Shown: positions 8,513-18,743, counted from the stretch's first letter. The stretch is DNA of 64,000 nucleotides from Massilia sp. CF038 (GCF_900129765.1 NZ_FQWU01000002.1:496001-560000); one strand, 5' to 3'. Numbers and translations are program-made. The notes: generated from the letters alone by a model not told the origin.

Positions 8513-10216
8513 ATGTTTCAACACACCACAGTCCGGACCCGTTTGCTCACAGGCTTTCTGATCGTTGCCCTGCTGGGCGCGCTGGTCGCCGCCATCGGCA
8601 TTTACAACATGAGCAAGATGAACGAACAGGCCGAGCGCGCTTACGCGAGCGACCTGATTGGCATCTCTGCCGTCAAAGAAGCCAACATCAATCTGATTTA
8701 CATCGGCCGCGCCAGCCGCAACGTCATGCTGGCCCCGACCCCGGAACAGAAGGCCAAGTTCAAGGATGTTTCCGCCACCGCCTACAAGGATTTGACGGGC
8801 CACCTGGCGCGCGCGCGCCCACTGTTTCGCACCGAGGCCGCAGCGCGCCTGTTTGCCGAAGTCGACAAAGGCCTGGCCGACTACGAAGCCGGCCGTGCCG
8901 AATTGATGCGCCTGACCGACGACAGCACGCCTGAAGGCCAAAGCGCCGCTGTGGCATATCTGTTCGGCCCGCTTGCCGCAAAGGCCACCTTCATTGACGA
9001 AAAGCTGGACCAGCTTGGCACGAATAAAGAAAAGGCCGCCGCTGCTGCTGCGGCCGATGCGGCGGCCCTGTACCGCGACACCCGCCTCCTGATGATCGTA
9101 TTGGTGGTGTGCAGCCTGGGCGCTGGCGTGGCCATCGGCCTGTGGATCACCCATGCCCTGACCCGTCAACTGGGCGGCGAGCCGGCGTATGCGGCCGATG
9201 TGGCCGGTGCGATTGCCAAAGGCGAACTGTCGACCGTGATCCAGACCCGCGCAGGCGACAAGCAAAGCCTGCTGTTTGCAATGGAAAGCATGCGCCTGGC
9301 CCTGGTGCGCATTGTGGGCGAAGTACGCAGCGGCACCGATACCATCGCCACCGCCTCGGGCCAGATCGCCGCTGGCAATCTGGACCTGTCCTCGCGTACC
9401 GAGCAGCAAGCCAGCTCGCTTGAAGAAACCGCGTCCTCCATGGAAGAATTGACCAGCACGGTCAAGCAGAATGCCGACAATGCGCGCCAGGCCAATGGCC
9501 TGGCCAAGTCCGCCTCCGAAGTGGCGGTGCGTGGTGGCGCCGTGGTGGCCGAGGTGGTCGACACCATGGCAGCCATCAATGAATCGTCGCGCAAAATTGT
9601 GGACATCATCGGCGTCATTGATGGCATCGCCTTCCAGACCAATATTCTGGCCTTGAACGCCGCCGTGGAAGCGGCCCGCGCTGGCGAGCAGGGCCGCGGC
9701 TTCGCCGTCGTCGCCGCCGAAGTGCGCAACCTTGCCCAGCGCTCGGCCGGTGCCGCCAAGGAAATCAAATCCCTGATCAACGATTCGGTGGAAAAAGTCG
9801 ATGCGGGCGGGCGCCTGGTCGATCAGGCCGGCAGCACGATGGAAGAAATCGTGCAGTCGATCACGCGCGTGACCGACATCATGTCCGAAATCGCCGCCGC
9901 CAGCGCCGAGCAAACAATGGGTATCGAGCAAATCAATTCGGCCGTGTCGCAAATGGATGAAGTGACCCAGCAGAATGCGGCCCTGGTCGAGGAAGCCGCG
10001 GCCGCAGCCGGTTCGATGCAGGAGCAGGCCGCCACACTGGCCGAAGTCGTCAGTATCTTCAAACTGGGCAACGAGCGCACTGCCGCCACCACGGCCCCCA
10101 GCGCCCGGGCAAAAGTCACGCCCATGCGCCGCCCTGCGCCGCCAGCGCCACGCCTGGCCAATCAAGGCGCGCCCAAACGCGCCAACGGTGCCGAAGAAGA
10201 ATGGGAAGCGTTCTAG
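8513..10216 (+). CDS. Methyl-accepting chemotaxis protein (copy 2)
   Basis: A 567-residue receptor with the same architecture as the neighbour: N-terminal helix, four-helix-bundle sensor, HAMP, signalling domain with the conserved hairpin tip, and a C-terminal EEWEAF tether pentapeptide. Start set at 8513 ([12 protein letters not shown]) because GAGGGA lies 8 bases upstream and the N-terminus then aligns with copy 1; an upstream in-frame extension lacks this support. The signalling halves are almost identical, while the periplasmic halves have diverged, so the two may sense different ligands. Its stop overlaps the end of the convergent ferredoxin gene by 4 bases. Confidence 0.95.
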   Translation: MFQHTTVRTRLLTGFLIVALLGALVAAIGIYNMSKMNEQAERAYASDLIGISAVKEANINLIYIGRASRNVMLAPTPEQKAKFKDVSATAYKDLTGHLARARPLFRTEAAARLFAEVDKGLADYEAGRAELMRLTDDSTPEGQSAAVAYLFGPLAAKATFIDEKLDQLGTNKEKAAAAAAADAAALYRDTRLLMIVLVVCSLGAGVAIGLWITHALTRQLGGEPAYAADVAGAIAKGELSTVIQTRAGDKQSLLFAMESMRLALVRIVGEVRSGTDTIATASGQIAAGNLDLSSRTEQQASSLEETASSMEELTSTVKQNADNARQANGLAKSASEVAVRGGAVVAEVVDTMAAINESSRKIVDIIGVIDGIAFQTNILALNAAVEAARAGEQGRGFAVVAAEVRNLAQRSAGAAKEIKSLINDSVEKVDAGGRLVDQAGSTMEEIVQSITRVTDIMSEIAAASAEQTMGIEQINSAVSQMDEVTQQNAALVEEAAAAAGSMQEQAATLAEVVSIFKLGNERTAATTAPSARAKVTPMRRPAPPAPRLANQGAPKRANGAEEEWEAF

Positions 10217-10503
10217 TCTGAGCGCGATGGCCGCCGTGCCGCCGGCACCTGCAATTGCAGGTCGCCAAGTGGCACGGCCACGCAAGGCAGAATCCAGCCC
10301 GCGGCCTTTTCGTCGGCTGACACCCCGGGCCATTCAACCAGATAGCGCACCGCCCCCGCTGTCATCTGACAAATGCAAGTGCGGCACGTGCCATTGCGGC
10401 ACGAGCTGGGCAGCGTGATGCCGGCCGCTTCCGCAGCGGCCAATACGCTCAGGCCGTCGGCATTGTCCACCACCCATCCCATCGGTTGCAGCTGCACTTG
10501 CAT
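10213..10503 (-). CDS. 2Fe-2S ferredoxin
   Basis: A 96-residue plant-type ferredoxin. The cluster ligands are Cys35, Cys40, Cys43 and Cys74 (CxxxxCxxC ... C), with an additional Cys45. It should carry single electrons to an oxygenase or reductase in the cytoplasm. No partner enzyme lies nearby, so its use is unknown. It is convergent with the second chemoreceptor gene, overlapping its stop by 4 bases. Confidence 0.88.
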   Translation of the reverse strand: MQVQLQPMGWVVDNADGLSVLAAAEAAGITLPSSCRNGTCRTCICQMTAGAVRYLVEWPGVSADEKAAGWILPCVAVPLGDLQLQVPAARRPSRSD

Positions 10504-10596
10504 GGCGGTACGCTCTCTTGCGTCTTAGTACGCTGCCGCACAGACGCTTATATCCTCTAGGAATTAATCTGGCCCCATCATATCCAAGGGGCTCCA

Positions 10597-11583
10597 ATGA
10601 AACACACCGCATTTTGCATCATCGCCGCCACTGTCGCCAGCGCGGCCCTGTCGTCCCAGCCAGCCATGGCCGCCACGCCCACCGCGGCCTTGACAGCCGA
10701 CGCCGTCAACAATGCCGCCAAGGGCGACAGCGCCATTACCGGCCCGGCCGCCGTGCTGCGCGCCCAGATTCTGCTGGACCGCGCCCGCTTTTCGCCCGGT
10801 GAGATTGATGGCGCCAGCGGCTCCAATCTGCGCCGCGCCCTGGCCGGCTTCCAGCGCCAGAAAGGCATTCCCGACAGCGGCGTGCTGGACGCGGCTACCT
10901 GGGCCGCCCTGAATGCCGATGCGGCACCGGCGCTGGCCACCTACACCCTGGCCGAGGCCGATGTGGCGGGCCCGTTCCAGGCGATTCCAGAAAAAATGGC
11001 CGACAAGTCCAAACTGACCGCGCTTGGCTACGCCAATGCGCTGGAAGGTCTGGGCGAGAAATTCCATGTCAGCCCTGCCCTGCTGCAGCGCCTCAATCCG
11101 GGCCAGGACCTGAGCCGCGCCGGCACCCAGATTGTGGTGCCGAACGTGCTTGACACCGAACCCTTGCCCAAGGCCGGCAAAATTCTGGTCGACAAAACCG
11201 ACCGCACCCTGACCCTGTTCGATACGGCTGGCAAAGCGATTGCCCAATACCCAGCCTCGTCCGGCACCGACAAGGATCCACTGCCCATCGGTACCTGGAA
11301 AGTGAACGGTGTGTCCAAGAACCCGGTCTTCCACTACAACCCCAAGCTGTTCTGGGATGCCAGCCCGGGCGAACAGAAGGCCACCATTCCGGCTGGCCCG
11401 AATAATCCGGTCGGCGTGGCCTGGGTGGACCTGTCCAAGCCGCACTACGGCATCCACGGCACACCGGTACCGGCATCGATCGGCAAGACCCAGTCGCACG
11501 GCTGCATTCGCCTGACCAACTGGGATGTGATGGCCCTGACCGATGCCGTGGGCCCGGGTACCGAAGTGGTGATGCAGGAATAA
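10597..11583 (+). CDS. L,D-transpeptidase (YkuD) with peptidoglycan-binding domain
   Basis: A 328-residue exported protein with a signal peptide of about 25 residues. A PG_binding_1-type domain lies near 45-105, then a LysM-like segment ([10 protein letters not shown] ... VVPNV), and a YkuD catalytic domain at the C-terminus. The active-site motif is SHGCIRLT with Cys303. It forms 3-3 cross-links in peptidoglycan or attaches proteins to it, in the periplasm. An M23 peptidase follows 43 bp later, so the pair likely serves cell-wall remodelling. Confidence 0.93.
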   Translation: MKHTAFCIIAATVASAALSSQPAMAATPTAALTADAVNNAAKGDSAITGPAAVLRAQILLDRARFSPGEIDGASGSNLRRALAGFQRQKGIPDSGVLDAATWAALNADAAPALATYTLAEADVAGPFQAIPEKMADKSKLTALGYANALEGLGEKFHVSPALLQRLNPGQDLSRAGTQIVVPNVLDTEPLPKAGKILVDKTDRTLTLFDTAGKAIAQYPASSGTDKDPLPIGTWKVNGVSKNPVFHYNPKLFWDASPGEQKATIPAGPNNPVGVAWVDLSKPHYGIHGTPVPASIGKTQSHGCIRLTNWDVMALTDAVGPGTEVVMQE

Positions 11584-11626
11584 AACCCAGTACTTCAAGC
11601 AAGCAAACAATAACAAGGAGAACAGC

Positions 11627-12346
11627 ATGAAATTCGTACTCACCTTTTTGGCAGGCACCCTGTTTGGCGCCCTGGCCCTCTTCATCGGCTTGCGCCAGAT
11701 GGGCCAGGATCCATCGCAGCCGGCCGTGATGGTGGCCGCGCCTGCCCCAGCCGCCCCGGCCGCCGCACCCGTCACGGCGGGCGCCGCGCTGGCGTCCACG
11801 CCCATCATCACCACCGACCTGAGCGAGGCCGATCTGCCGCTGCGCCCGGTGCCAAGCGCCGTGAGCGCCGTGGCCGAAGTGCCCAATGTCGCCCAGCCCA
11901 CAGCGGGCGACAGCAGCACCGCCAAACTGCTGGTGCCGGTCGAAGGCATCAAGGCCGCCCAGCTGAGCGACAATTTCGACCAGCCGCGCGGCAGCGAACG
12001 CCACCATGAAGCGCTCGACATCATGGCGCCCAAGGGAACCAAGGTGCTCGCCGTGGCAGATGGCAAGGTGGTCAAGCTGTTCACCAGCAAACCGGGCGGC
12101 CTGACGGTCTACCAGTTCGACCCGACCGAAAAGTATGCGTATTATTACGCCCACCTGGACCGTTACGCCGACACCCTCAAGGAAGGCGCGCCCATCAAGC
12201 GCGGCGACTTGATTGGCTATGTGGGCGCAACCGGCAACGCCAATCCGGCCGCGCCCCACCTGCACTTTGCCGTGGTTGAACTGACCCCGGAAAAGCAGTG
12301 GTGGAAAGGCACGCCCGTCAATCCCTTCCCATTGATGGGCGACTGA
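11627..12346 (+). CDS. M23-family peptidase (LytM/lysostaphin-like)
   Basis: A 239-residue protein with an N-terminal membrane anchor or signal (residues 1-22), an Ala/Pro-rich linker and a C-terminal M23 domain. The zinc-site motifs are HEALD (HxxxD) and PHLHF (HxH), so it may be an active peptidoglycan endopeptidase rather than a degenerate EnvC/NlpD activator. The start has AAGGAG upstream. It sits between the L,D-transpeptidase gene and a small membrane-protein gene, all on one strand. Confidence 0.9.
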   Translation: MKFVLTFLAGTLFGALALFIGLRQMGQDPSQPAVMVAAPAPAAPAAAPVTAGAALASTPIITTDLSEADLPLRPVPSAVSAVAEVPNVAQPTAGDSSTAKLLVPVEGIKAAQLSDNFDQPRGSERHHEALDIMAPKGTKVLAVADGKVVKLFTSKPGGLTVYQFDPTEKYAYYYAHLDRYADTLKEGAPIKRGDLIGYVGATGNANPAAPHLHFAVVELTPEKQWWKGTPVNPFPLMGD

Positions 12347-12388
12347 ACAATCACAACACACAAATAACAACGACAAAAAGGTCTCACC

Positions 12389-12610
12389 ATGAATCCAGCA
12401 AAAATCATTGGCATCGTACTCATCGCCGGCGGCGTTCTCGGCCTGGCCATAGGCGGCTTCAGCTACACCAAGGAAACCCACAAGGCCAGCCTGGGCCCGA
12501 TTGCCTTCTCGGTCCAGGAAAAGGAAACCGTCAACATTCCACTATGGGCCAGCATCGCGGCCGTGGTGGCCGGCGCTGGCGTGCTGGTGCTTGGCGGACG
12601 CAAGGCTTGA
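12389..12610 (+). CDS. DUF3185-type small membrane protein
   Basis: A 73-residue protein with two hydrophobic helices: residues 5-24 (IIGIVLIAGGVLGLAIGG) and about 52-70 (LWASIAAVVAGAGVLVLGG). The general form matches the DUF3185 family of unknown function. It lies 42 bp after the M23 gene and may be co-transcribed. It converges with the metalloprotease gene, ending 6 bp from it. Confidence 0.75.
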   Translation: MNPAKIIGIVLIAGGVLGLAIGGFSYTKETHKASLGPIAFSVQEKETVNIPLWASIAAVVAGAGVLVLGGRKA

Positions 12611-12616
12611 TTCCTG

Positions 12617-14368
12617 TCACGGCTCATCAACGTCGGCCCCGACGTTGATGGCCGCGTAGGCACGCTGCACCGCCACCGCCTCGCGGCTGTCCGCGCCATA
12701 GAGTTCCTGGGCTGCCGCAATCGTCTTGGCGCGCGCATCCTTGTAATTGCTGATGGCGTTGAACTTGGTCGTGGCGGCCTTGAACCAGATCCGGTAGGCC
12801 TTGTCCAGTCCGATGCCTGTCATGGCGGCTGGCTTGCGTACCAGGTACTTGCTGTAAAAGTCGCTATCCTTGTCCGCCTTGGACCCCTGCGCCAGGAAGT
12901 AGAACATGCGGTTGTTGGGGCCACTGCTGTAGTGCACATCGAGCCGCTTGAGCGAACTTGACCACGCATCCGGGCTGCTGCCATCCTTGCTTGGCTTGTA
13001 CATGTAGCGCAGCGGCGTGCCGTTCTTGCTGATCTCCTTGCCCAGCACCCAGTCATTGCCCTCGGCCGGCACCTTGTCACCCGTACCACCCGCACGTGCG
13101 TACGCCTCCACCACTTCGCCGGCAATGTCCGAACTCGATTCATTCAAGCCGCCCGACTCGCCAAAGTACAGCAGGTTCGAGGTTGACGAGGTGATCCCGT
13201 GCCCCATCTCGTGGCCCACCACATCGATCGCGCCCAGGCTGTTGAAGGAAGACCCGTCGCCAATGAACATGCACTTGCAGGTGTCGCTGTAGTAGGCATT
13301 GTCGTAATTGGTGTTCACATGCGCGGCGATGTAGGTGGCGGTATTCTGGCCATCGAGTGCCTGCCAGCCCAGGACATTTTTGTGCATGTCATAGGTATTA
13401 CTCAGTCCCCACATGGCATTCACCGCCGCAGTCTGGCCGTTGGCGTCGGTGGTACTGCCGCCGCTCTTGTACTGCAAACCGTCGCCCCACTCGTTGGCAT
13501 TGTGAGAGTACACCTCGCCTGCCTCGCTGCCATGGTCGGCGTTGGTGATCGCCATGCCGCCATACTTGCCGCCGCTGCCGCGCAGCGGGTCGACCATGCG
13601 AAAACGGTCGCCGTCGGCGCTGGTGCTGAGCGGGACCACCCCGTTGTACTGGCTCTTGCCGCTGCCCGCCACCGTCTGCAATGCATTCCACTGGTCGATG
13701 ATATGACCGTCGCTGGCGCTGACCACCGTGTCGTGAAACACCGGCTGCTGGCCGACCACCATGCGCGTGCGCACAAGGTATGCCAGCTCGTACGAGTCCA
13801 CCACCTCGTTCACGTCCAGCGCGTTTAACTCCTCTTCGCTTTTATTGACGGCAGCCGGTACCCGCTCGGTGCGCATGATGGGATACACCAGCAATTCGGC
13901 CCGGGGCGGCGCCAGCGGCACGCCGGCCGGGGCCACCGACTTGACGGCGATGGCAATCGCCTCTTTGGCCGTGAGCGAGGGCTTGACGTTGAACTGCGAC
14001 TGCGCCGGTTCTGCCACGCCCTGACGCGCTGCGCCCAGCTTGCTGCGACGGTCCGCCACCGACTCGGACAGAATCTGGCCCGCTGTGCTGCTGACGACGA
14101 CGGTCTCGGAACCGAACACGCGAATGCCCTTGTAGGTATGGTCGGCGCGCACCACCTGGGTCCCGGCCACACCTGGATGCTGGCTGGCGATGGCAAAGCC
14201 GTGATCGCCATCGAAGCCGGTGAGCGCGCGCCGCGCCGCCAGTTCGCCCAGCAGCGACGTCAGCGCGGGTGCGCTCTGCAGCGAAGGACCGTTCATCAGG
14301 GGAGCGCCCGCAGCGAGCATGGGCAAGCCGGCCACCAGCAGCGCGACAGACGTTGTGCGGATCTTCAT
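12617..14368 (-). CDS. Secreted M4 (thermolysin-family) zinc metalloprotease
   Basis: A 583-residue preproprotein. The start at 14368 (MKIRTTSVALL) has GGAGAA upstream and opens a signal peptide. An FTP/PepSY-type propeptide covers roughly residues 40-230 and is normally removed by self-cleavage. The catalytic domain has HEMGH at 386-390 and the third ligand Glu410 in NESSSD, exactly 20 residues after the second zinc His, as in thermolysin. It degrades extracellular protein. It converges with the DUF3185 gene. Confidence 0.95.
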   Translation of the reverse strand: MKIRTTSVALLVAGLPMLAAGAPLMNGPSLQSAPALTSLLGELAARRALTGFDGDHGFAIASQHPGVAGTQVVRADHTYKGIRVFGSETVVVSSTAGQILSESVADRRSKLGAARQGVAEPAQSQFNVKPSLTAKEAIAIAVKSVAPAGVPLAPPRAELLVYPIMRTERVPAAVNKSEEELNALDVNEVVDSYELAYLVRTRMVVGQQPVFHDTVVSASDGHIIDQWNALQTVAGSGKSQYNGVVPLSTSADGDRFRMVDPLRGSGGKYGGMAITNADHGSEAGEVYSHNANEWGDGLQYKSGGSTTDANGQTAAVNAMWGLSNTYDMHKNVLGWQALDGQNTATYIAAHVNTNYDNAYYSDTCKCMFIGDGSSFNSLGAIDVVGHEMGHGITSSTSNLLYFGESGGLNESSSDIAGEVVEAYARAGGTGDKVPAEGNDWVLGKEISKNGTPLRYMYKPSKDGSSPDAWSSSLKRLDVHYSSGPNNRMFYFLAQGSKADKDSDFYSKYLVRKPAAMTGIGLDKAYRIWFKAATTKFNAISNYKDARAKTIAAAQELYGADSREAVAVQRAYAAINVGADVDEP

Positions 14369-14470
14369 CTTGTTCTCCAATAAGAAACGTCGCCCCCGGA
14401 ACGAGGACGCAGCCGTATCGATCATGGCGAACTTTTGCCCGCAGGATATTGCCGCAGCGCAAATGCAGAC

Positions 14471-15421
14471 TCAGGGCTTGCGCAGGCGCCGCAACGGCCG
14501 GTAAAACGCTTCCAGCTCGCGCTGCACCAGGGTCTGACCCTGGTCGATCACAAAGTCCTGGAACGCGGCGGCCACCTTGGCGATTGGATGGTCGGTCAGG
14601 TGCATGATGTGCCAGTCCGCTTCCAGCGGGTTGCCCTGCATCGGCAGCAGTTTGATCAGGCCCGCCTCAAATTCCAGCGCGCAGGCGTGCACCGACAAAA
14701 ATCCCAGCCCCAGGCCGGCCGACACCATGCGCTTGATGGCCTCGTTGGACGACACTTCGGACCCGAAGTTGAGCGGGTAACCGCCATCCTTGCACAGCTT
14801 TTCCACCGCTGTGCGGGTACCCGAACCGCGTTCGCGCACCAGCAGATTGGCCTGCAGCACGTCGCCCAGCGTGACCTTGCGCTTTTTCATGAGCGGATGA
14901 TCGGGACTGGCGACAAAGCCCATTGGATGGCGCGCAAAGCGGGCGGCATTGGTGCGCATCTCGCGTGGCGGCGTGCCCATGATGGCCAGGTCGATTTCCT
15001 GGCGCGCCAGCATGCCCAGAATTTCGACCCGGTTCCCCACCTGCAGCTTCAGGCGCACATCGGGCCGCTCCATCGTGAACGGCACCAGCAGTGGCGGCAG
15101 CAAGTGTTCGGCCGTGGTCACCGCGCCAATCCGCAAGGTACCGCTGGTCACCCCGCCCAGCGCTGCCAGCTCGTCGCCGGCCTGCTCCCACAAATGCAAA
15201 ATACGTTCGGAAAACTGCAGCATCACTTCGCCGGCGGCAGTCAGCTGGATCGAACGCCCCACCTTGCGCGTGAGCGGCGTGCCGGTGATTTCTTCCAGCG
15301 TGCGCAATTGCAGCGACACCGCCGGTTGCGTCACATGCAGCGCTTCCGCCGCGCGCGACACGCTTTCGTGACGGGCCACCAGAACAAGCGACTGAAGCTG
15401 ACGGAAGCTGGCGTGATACAT
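14471..15421 (-). CDS. LysR-family transcription regulator (CbbR-like)
   Basis: A 316-residue LysR regulator. The winged helix-turn-helix covers about residues 5-64 (SVSRAAEALHVTQPAVSLQL), followed by a periplasmic-binding-protein-like effector domain. The effector domain resembles the CbbR group. No carbon-fixation gene is nearby, so that resemblance does not give its target. It is divergent from a type II NADH dehydrogenase gene with 86 bp between starts, which is the usual arrangement for a LysR regulator controlling its neighbour. Confidence 0.92.
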   Translation of the reverse strand: MYHASFRQLQSLVLVARHESVSRAAEALHVTQPAVSLQLRTLEEITGTPLTRKVGRSIQLTAAGEVMLQFSERILHLWEQAGDELAALGGVTSGTLRIGAVTTAEHLLPPLLVPFTMERPDVRLKLQVGNRVEILGMLARQEIDLAIMGTPPREMRTNAARFARHPMGFVASPDHPLMKKRKVTLGDVLQANLLVRERGSGTRTAVEKLCKDGGYPLNFGSEVSSNEAIKRMVSAGLGLGFLSVHACALEFEAGLIKLLPMQGNPLEADWHIMHLTDHPIAKVAAAFQDFVIDQGQTLVQRELEAFYRPLRRLRKP

Positions 15422-15443
15422 AAGGTTTTCCTTATCGATTATT

Positions 15444-15461
15444 GAAAAAGTCTGATTTTTC
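15444..15461. promoter_or_regulatory. Dyad in the divergent LysR/NADH dehydrogenase promoter
   Basis: GAAAAA and TTTTTC form an inverted repeat around GTCTGA in the 86-bp gap between the divergent genes. It is a candidate LysR operator by position. The AT-rich arms could also be chance. Confidence 0.4.
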
Positions 15462-15507
15462 TTTTACTTCGTGCCCACGTATATTACCAGTCATGGGAGG
15501 GACAATC

Positions 15508-16809
15508 ATGCAAACAATCGTCATCGTTGGCGGCGGCGCCGGTGGACTGGAACTGGCCACACGGCTGGGAGACAGCGCCGGCAAGGCCGGACGCGCACGC
15601 GTGCTGCTGGTCGATCGCTGGCCGGCGCACTTCTGGAAGCCGCTCCTGCACACCGTCGCCTCGGGCAAGCGCGACCCGCACGTCACCCAGGTCGACTATG
15701 CAGCCCAGGCATGTGAACACGGCTTTGAATTTGTACGGGGCGAGGTCACTGGCGTGGACCGCAGCGCGCGCTGCATCACACTGGCCCCGCTGCTGGCCGA
15801 CGATGGCGCCGAACTGGTACCGGCCCGCTCGCTGGCCTACGACAAGCTGGTGCTGGCACTGGGCTCGGTCACCAATTTTTTTGGCGTGCCCGGCGCCAGC
15901 GAACACGTACTCACGCTCGACGACGTACCCCAGGCCGAAGCCTTCCGCCAGCGCTTCATGGATGGCTGCCTGCAGGCCAGCAGCCGCAACGCCGCCAGTG
16001 GTGGCGCCGAGCAGACAGTCGACATCGTGATTGTGGGCGGTGGCGCCACCGGCGTGGAACTGGCGGCCGAACTCAGTCACAGCGCGCGCACCCTGGCGCG
16101 CTACAAGGTGCATGCCCTTGACCCGCAGCGCGACGTGCGCATCCGCATTCTGGAACGGGGTTCCCTGCTGCTGCCGCATTTGCATCCGCGTTTGTCCAAG
16201 CGCGCGGCGCGCCATTTGCGCTCACTGGGCATCAAGGTGTTTACTGATACCGCCGTGGCCAGCGTCAGCGCGCACGAGGTGCGCGACACCGAGGGTAGCT
16301 GCTACCCATCGACCATTACCCTGTGGGCGGCAGGCGTGGAAGCGCCCGCCATCTGCGCCAGCTTCGGCCTGCAAGTGAACCGCCTGCGTCAGATCGTGGT
16401 GGAACCCAGCCTCAAGGCGCTGGGCGACGCGCACATTTATGCCATCGGCGACTGCGCCAGCTTTGTCTGTCCGATCCGCGGCACGGTGCCGCCACGGGCC
16501 CAGGCGGCGCACCAGCAAGCCATGTTTTTAGCCGAGGTGCTGGCCTGCGACGGCCAGACCAAGGCCCCCGTGTTTGCCTACCGTGATTATGGTTCGCTGG
16601 TCTCGCTAGGCCCCCTGGCTGCGGTGGGCATGCTGCGCGGGGCCGTGGGCGAGCGCAAGATGCAGGTGGGCGGTGCGCTGGCGCGCGTGCTGTACGCGCT
16701 CATGTACCGCAAGCACCTGATGGCGCTGCACGGTTTTGTGCGGATGGCCGCGCAGACGGTGGTGGACTGGATTCAGGACAAGCTGTCGCCCTCGGTCAAG
16801 CTGCACTGA
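15508..16809 (+). CDS. ndh: Type II NADH:quinone oxidoreductase
   Basis: A 433-residue flavoprotein. Start at 15508 chosen for GGGAGGG 7 bases upstream. The N-terminal GGGAGG (about residues 8-13) binds FAD, a second GGGATG binds NADH, and GDCAS near the C-terminal half completes the FAD site. A C-terminal amphipathic segment (RVLYALMYRKHL) suits membrane attachment. It oxidises NADH and passes electrons to quinone without pumping protons. The divergent LysR gene is its probable regulator. It is followed by a REP-type palindrome. Confidence 0.9.
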   Translation: MQTIVIVGGGAGGLELATRLGDSAGKAGRARVLLVDRWPAHFWKPLLHTVASGKRDPHVTQVDYAAQACEHGFEFVRGEVTGVDRSARCITLAPLLADDGAELVPARSLAYDKLVLALGSVTNFFGVPGASEHVLTLDDVPQAEAFRQRFMDGCLQASSRNAASGGAEQTVDIVIVGGGATGVELAAELSHSARTLARYKVHALDPQRDVRIRILERGSLLLPHLHPRLSKRAARHLRSLGIKVFTDTAVASVSAHEVRDTEGSCYPSTITLWAAGVEAPAICASFGLQVNRLRQIVVEPSLKALGDAHIYAIGDCASFVCPIRGTVPPRAQAAHQQAMFLAEVLACDGQTKAPVFAYRDYGSLVSLGPLAAVGMLRGAVGERKMQVGGALARVLYALMYRKHLMALHGFVRMAAQTVVDWIQDKLSPSVKLH

Positions 16810-16822
16810 CCAGGAATTCCAC

Positions 16823-16912
16823 CAACATCGCCCTCGCGAAGGCGGGGGCCCATACCACGTCCCAGAATCCGGAGACGTGGAATAGCCCCCCGCCTTCGCG
16901 AGGGCGATGTTG
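16823..16912. repeat. REP-type palindromic element, copy 1
   Basis: Outer arms CAACATCGCCCTCGCGAAGG... and the reverse complement ending in ...GGGCGATGTTG pair over about 26 bases. An inner stem, CCACGTC/GACGTGG, pairs inside. Related elements lie at 36234-36321 and 60310-60394. It sits between convergent genes. Confidence 0.88.
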
Positions 16913-16930
16913 CGTCATTCGTTGTGCCGC

Positions 16931-17290
16931 CTACCGCCGCCGTGCGCGCGCCATGCGAGCAGCGCGCACGCCATCGAGCCAGTCAGCGCCCTGACCTGCC
17001 AGCGCCGCATCAATCACCTCCCGCGGCAAACAGTACACCGAAGCCCAGGCCGCACGCCCGTCGGCAGTATTAGTGGGGAAATCACGCCGTTCAATCGGCC
17101 ATTCATACTTGCGCACCAGCGCCCGCACCACCGTGTGCAGGCTCACCTTGCGGTGCTCGAAAATGCTGTCCACGCCGGTCATGTCGTCGGGCGCCAGCAT
17201 CACGGCCAGTACTTGCGCACGCAAACTGGCCGCGCCCACCGGGTAGGTGCCCGGCGCGGCCTTGCTGCGTTTGGCGGAAGCTGCGCTCAA
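16931..17290 (-). CDS. Hypothetical 119-residue basic protein
   Basis: The start is probably TTG at 17290, overlapping the upstream stop codon as TTGA (17287-17290), so translation is likely coupled to the amidohydrolase gene. The product is basic with a C-terminal RAARMARARRR. The centre (SIFEHRKVSLHTVVRALVRKY) could form a helix-turn-helix-like pair of helices. No confident family. A cytosolic protein with no signal or membrane segment. Confidence 0.6.
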   Translation of the reverse strand: MSAASAKRSKAAPGTYPVGAASLRAQVLAVMLAPDDMTGVDSIFEHRKVSLHTVVRALVRKYEWPIERRDFPTNTADGRAAWASVYCLPREVIDAALAGQGADWLDGVRAARMARARRR

Positions 17291-18594
17291 GGCTTGGCCG
17301 CCGCCGGCGCCACCTTGTTCAGCACCACATCGCCATTCTTGATCACCACCGCCACGTTCTCGAGCAGCGTCACATCACGCGTGGGGTCGCCCGCCACCGC
17401 CACCATGTCGCCAAAGCGGCCCACCTCAATCACGCCCACATCCTTGCTGGCCAGCGCTTCGGACGCGTTCAGGGTTGCGGCCTGAATGGCCTGCAAAGGC
17501 GTCATGCCATACTTGACCATCCAGGCGAACTGGCGCGCATTGTCGCCGTGCGGGTAGACGCCGGCATCGGTCCCGTACACCATCTTCACGCCGGCCGCAT
17601 GGGCGCGGCGGAAGCCTTCACGCTGTGCATCGGCCACTTCGCGGTCCTTGCGCAGATTGTCTTCCAGGGTGCCGTTCTTCTTGCCTTCGGCCTGGGTGTA
17701 CTCGGTGTTATAGATATCCATCGACAGCCAGGCGCCATACTTCTTGGCCAGGGCAATGCCTTCATCGTCAATCAGACTGGCATGCTCGATCGTGTTCACG
17801 CCGGCGCGGATCGCATCCTTGATGCCCGAAGCGCCATGCGCGTGCGCGGCCACCTGCAAGCCCCACTGGTGCGCTTCTTCGGCAATTGCCTTCATTTCGG
17901 CCAGGCTCAGTTGCTGCTGGCCCGGCTCGGTATTGCGCGAAAATACGCCGCCGGTGGCGCAGATCTTGATGACCTGGGCCCCGTATTTGCGCAGCTCGCG
18001 CACCATCTTGCGCCCTTGTTCGGGACTGTCGGCGTTGTAAGGGCTGCTCTGCTTCATCGATGGTGGGAAGAAGGTCGAATCGCAATGCCCGCCAGTGGCG
18101 CCAAACGCATAACTGGCCGTCACCACGCGCGGACCGCGCACCTTGCCTTCGCTGATGGCCTGGCGCAGGCCCACATCATTCCAGGCGTCCGCGCCCACAT
18201 TGCGCACGGTGGTAAATCCGGCGTCCAGGGTTTTGCCGGCATGCGGCACCGTCAGCACCGACCAGAAGCGGTCGCCATATTCCAGGCCGGTGTAGCCGCC
18301 GTAACTGGGGTCGCTGTCGAGGTGGACGTGCATGTCGATCAGCCCTGGCAGCAAGGTCAGTCCTGGCAAGTCCACGCGCGTGGTCGACGGACCGGGCGTG
18401 AAGGCAGCGGCACCCTGGCCGATGGCGACAATGCGCCCGTCGCGTATCAGCACTTGCGGATCGTTGATCATTTTGCCGCTGCGTACATCGAGCAGTTTGG
18501 CGGCGGAAACCAGCACTTCGCCGGCCAGCGCCGGCGCACACACGGCAGTGGCGACCAGCGCCGCGAACAAGGTAGAACGGTAGGTGTATTTCAA
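17287..18594 (-). CDS. Exported metal-dependent amidohydrolase
   Basis: A 435-residue amidohydrolase-superfamily enzyme. TTG at 18594 is preferred because GGAG lies 7 bases upstream and it opens directly into a signal peptide (LKYTYRSTLFAALVA...); a GTG at 18624 would add ten residues. Metal-site motifs are HVH, a likely carboxylated Lys in IKICATGG, His in AHAHG and EHAS, and Asp in YGTDAG. This pattern matches the imidazolonepropionase/Xaa-Pro dipeptidase-type group. It probably hydrolyses peptides or other amides in the periplasm; the substrate is unknown. Confidence 0.88.
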   Translation of the reverse strand: MKYTYRSTLFAALVATAVCAPALAGEVLVSAAKLLDVRSGKMINDPQVLIRDGRIVAIGQGAAAFTPGPSTTRVDLPGLTLLPGLIDMHVHLDSDPSYGGYTGLEYGDRFWSVLTVPHAGKTLDAGFTTVRNVGADAWNDVGLRQAISEGKVRGPRVVTASYAFGATGGHCDSTFFPPSMKQSSPYNADSPEQGRKMVRELRKYGAQVIKICATGGVFSRNTEPGQQQLSLAEMKAIAEEAHQWGLQVAAHAHGASGIKDAIRAGVNTIEHASLIDDEGIALAKKYGAWLSMDIYNTEYTQAEGKKNGTLEDNLRKDREVADAQREGFRRAHAAGVKMVYGTDAGVYPHGDNARQFAWMVKYGMTPLQAIQAATLNASEALASKDVGVIEVGRFGDMVAVAGDPTRDVTLLENVAVVIKNGDVVLNKVAPAAAKP

Positions 18595-18743
18595 GGAGAA
18601 CTCCAGAGCGATGGCCGCCTGCACACCAGGCCCGCAATCTTACACCGGGATAGTACGACTCAGAAATATTTACAGGCAACTGCGCCAAGCTTTGTATCGT
18701 GCAGCCATGGCATGCGTGCTATATTTTTCCAAAGGAGGCACCC

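Noticed and set aside
8480-10333. 617-codon minus-strand open frame
   Set aside because: Antisense of the second chemoreceptor; composition is Gly/His/Ala rich and no domain is visible.
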